A DNA stretch of 64,000 bases, taken from assembly GCF_037975245.1 (NCBI RefSeq), contig NC_092563.1:15455094-15519093 (forward strand), in the 5' to 3' direction. Below are positions 62,998 to 64,000 of this stretch, piece after piece. A model generated the notes under the pieces. The model saw nothing but the letters and a program-made list of their open reading frames with translations. It did no database searches and was not told the origin of the DNA. How positions within the stretch are numbered: the stretch's first letter is position 1; each line of letters begins with the position of its first letter. The DNA is from Apostichopus japonicus. Taxonomy: Eukaryota; Echinodermata; Holothuroidea; Aspidochirotida; Stichopodidae. The position numbers and the translations under genes were made by a program.

Positions 62998-64000
62998 GTA
63001 AGACGTGGCCTTCTTCTAATCCTTAATCCTTATATGGGATATGAATGGTGTCTGAAGTTGATTCATGCTTAACAAACTCGCTGCAAACTTTCTGTATTCG
63101 TTCGGTCAAGACCAGATCCAGCTGGTAGCATTTTGTACGGGGGGGGGGGGGGGGGGAGATACAAAGTTTTCAAATTTGGTGATATCATGTGAATGTATCT
63201 GGCGACATAAAGCAAGAGTGAATGATGTCGTCCCGGCGATTCAGATGAAAAAGTTTCTCCGTATGATGTATAAATCATTTGTTAGAAGCATAGGAAAATA
63301 GTATTCTTACAGAAGGCTCGCTTGGTGATGACATTCTAAATGCTGAGAAGGTCACGTAAGCCACCATACCAAATGACGGCCAAATTGAAAAAACAATTCA
63401 ACAACAATATTATAACAGGAGAGTAAAGCACTCGAGGGATCAACTGTACCGTAATGATGACATCATGCACAGGCCACCTGTAACTCTGATCAACAATTCC
63501 CTACCCTCTTCCCTTAATCCTCTCTTTGTCCCTCCACTGTTTATCTCCTACCTCTCCTCTTCCCCTGTTGGTTTCTTTCTTTCTTCTCTCCATCCCTTGT
63601 CTACTAATCCCCTTACATCCATCTCATTGTGTTCACCATGCTCATTAAGCTGTCTGTATTCTGTGCGTGTTTTTGTCCCTTCTGTTACTGTTACTTGTCA
63701 TTTAGCCTTTGAAGAAGATCCTGCTAGGATCGAAACGTCAGGCCAACTTACTTTTACACAACAATTCTCCAGTTAGGGAAGGATTAGCTAAGTATTAAAA
63801 AGTAATCTGCATTCAAAGAATCTTATAGAGTTTTAATTAGGAACAAGATAAATGAGATTAACTTTTCAGATAACAGTGTGGAATCATTTTTTTAATTTTT
63901 TTATGTCATCACATTATCTGCAACTGGAATTTTCCTGTAAAAGCAGCTTTTTGAGTTGATTTACTGATCTTATTGTTGGATATTAAATCCTATTTCCAAT
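62998..64000 (+). other. Start of the next ADAMTS intron
   Basis: Begins with GTAAGA. It contains an 18-base G run (63139-63156) and the best-preserved hammerhead-like repeat (63705-63743). No exon is seen before the window ends. Confidence 0.75.
63705..63743 (+). ncRNA. Hammerhead-like core of an interspersed repeat (most complete copy)
   Basis: Order: GCCT, TTGAAGA, A, stem GATCCT (63717-63722), loop GCT, stem AGGATC (63726-63731), GAAA, CGTC, AGGC. Stem II is a perfect six-pair stem. GCCT pairs with AGGC as stem I; stem III would be the two-pair palindrome ACGT; the putative cleavage C is at 63739. Two departures from the canonical core are visible: U instead of C at the first core position and one extra A before stem II. 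The same core recurs elsewhere in the window. Hammerheads of this short-stem-III type are known in Penelope-like retroelements; assignment to them is inference. Confidence 0.45.

Noticed and set aside
63465-63776. 103-codon frame ending in EEDPARIETSGQLTF.
   Set aside because: The C-terminal part is just the translation of the hammerhead-like repeat; the rest is C/T-rich low complexity.
1-64000. CRISPR arrays, prophage, toxin-antitoxin or other bacterial defence systems.
   Set aside because: The window has spliced animal exons, long introns and no dense coding; the tandem repeats lack the fixed-repeat/unique-spacer pattern.

Overview
This is a eukaryotic genomic window, AT-leaning, intron-rich and repeat-dense. 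It is almost certainly from an invertebrate deuterostome. The best guess is an echinoderm such as a sea cucumber, judged from repeat style and the single-copy look of the gene; the sequence does not prove it. There are no bacterial operons, CRISPR arrays or phage genes. Most open frames are chance frames through introns and low-complexity DNA.

One gene can be supported: a plus-strand ADAMTS metalloprotease of the ADAMTS16/18 type. Four coding exons are visible: 27990-28315, 45869-46124, 57835-58031 and 62914-62997. All have consensus splice sites, and phases join in frame across every junction. Together they give 288 codons covering most of the propeptide, the cysteine-switch, the furin site and the start of the catalytic domain. 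The signal-peptide exon (upstream) and the zinc-binding HExxH, disintegrin and thrombospondin modules (downstream) are outside the window or unrecognised. The introns are about 17.6, 11.7 and 4.9 kb.

Layout. 1-27989 is 5' flank or first-intron DNA with no recognisable exon. It holds a (TA)n tract, a 60-bp snap-back palindrome (8064-8123), tandem repeats and paired interspersed repeats. 28316-45868 (intron) contains a 430-bp purine tract, a 2.7-kb repeat element packed with AGGTCA half-sites (31020-33725), a 25-bp minisatellite (34271-34700) and a minus-strand hammerhead-like repeat (39092-39130). 46125-57834 (intron) holds another AGGTCA-bearing element with a palindromic head (54408-55090) and a G-rich minisatellite just upstream of exon 3. 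58032-62913 (intron) contains a tRNA-derived SINE-like head followed directly by a degenerate hammerhead-ribozyme motif, plus a 188-bp tandem duplication. The last kilobase carries the most complete copy of the second hammerhead-like repeat.

The most interesting material is in the repeats. Two different families carry hammerhead-like cores, one of them behind a Pol III-type B box. A third family combines a compensating hairpin head, a microsatellite and arrays of nuclear-receptor-type direct repeats.
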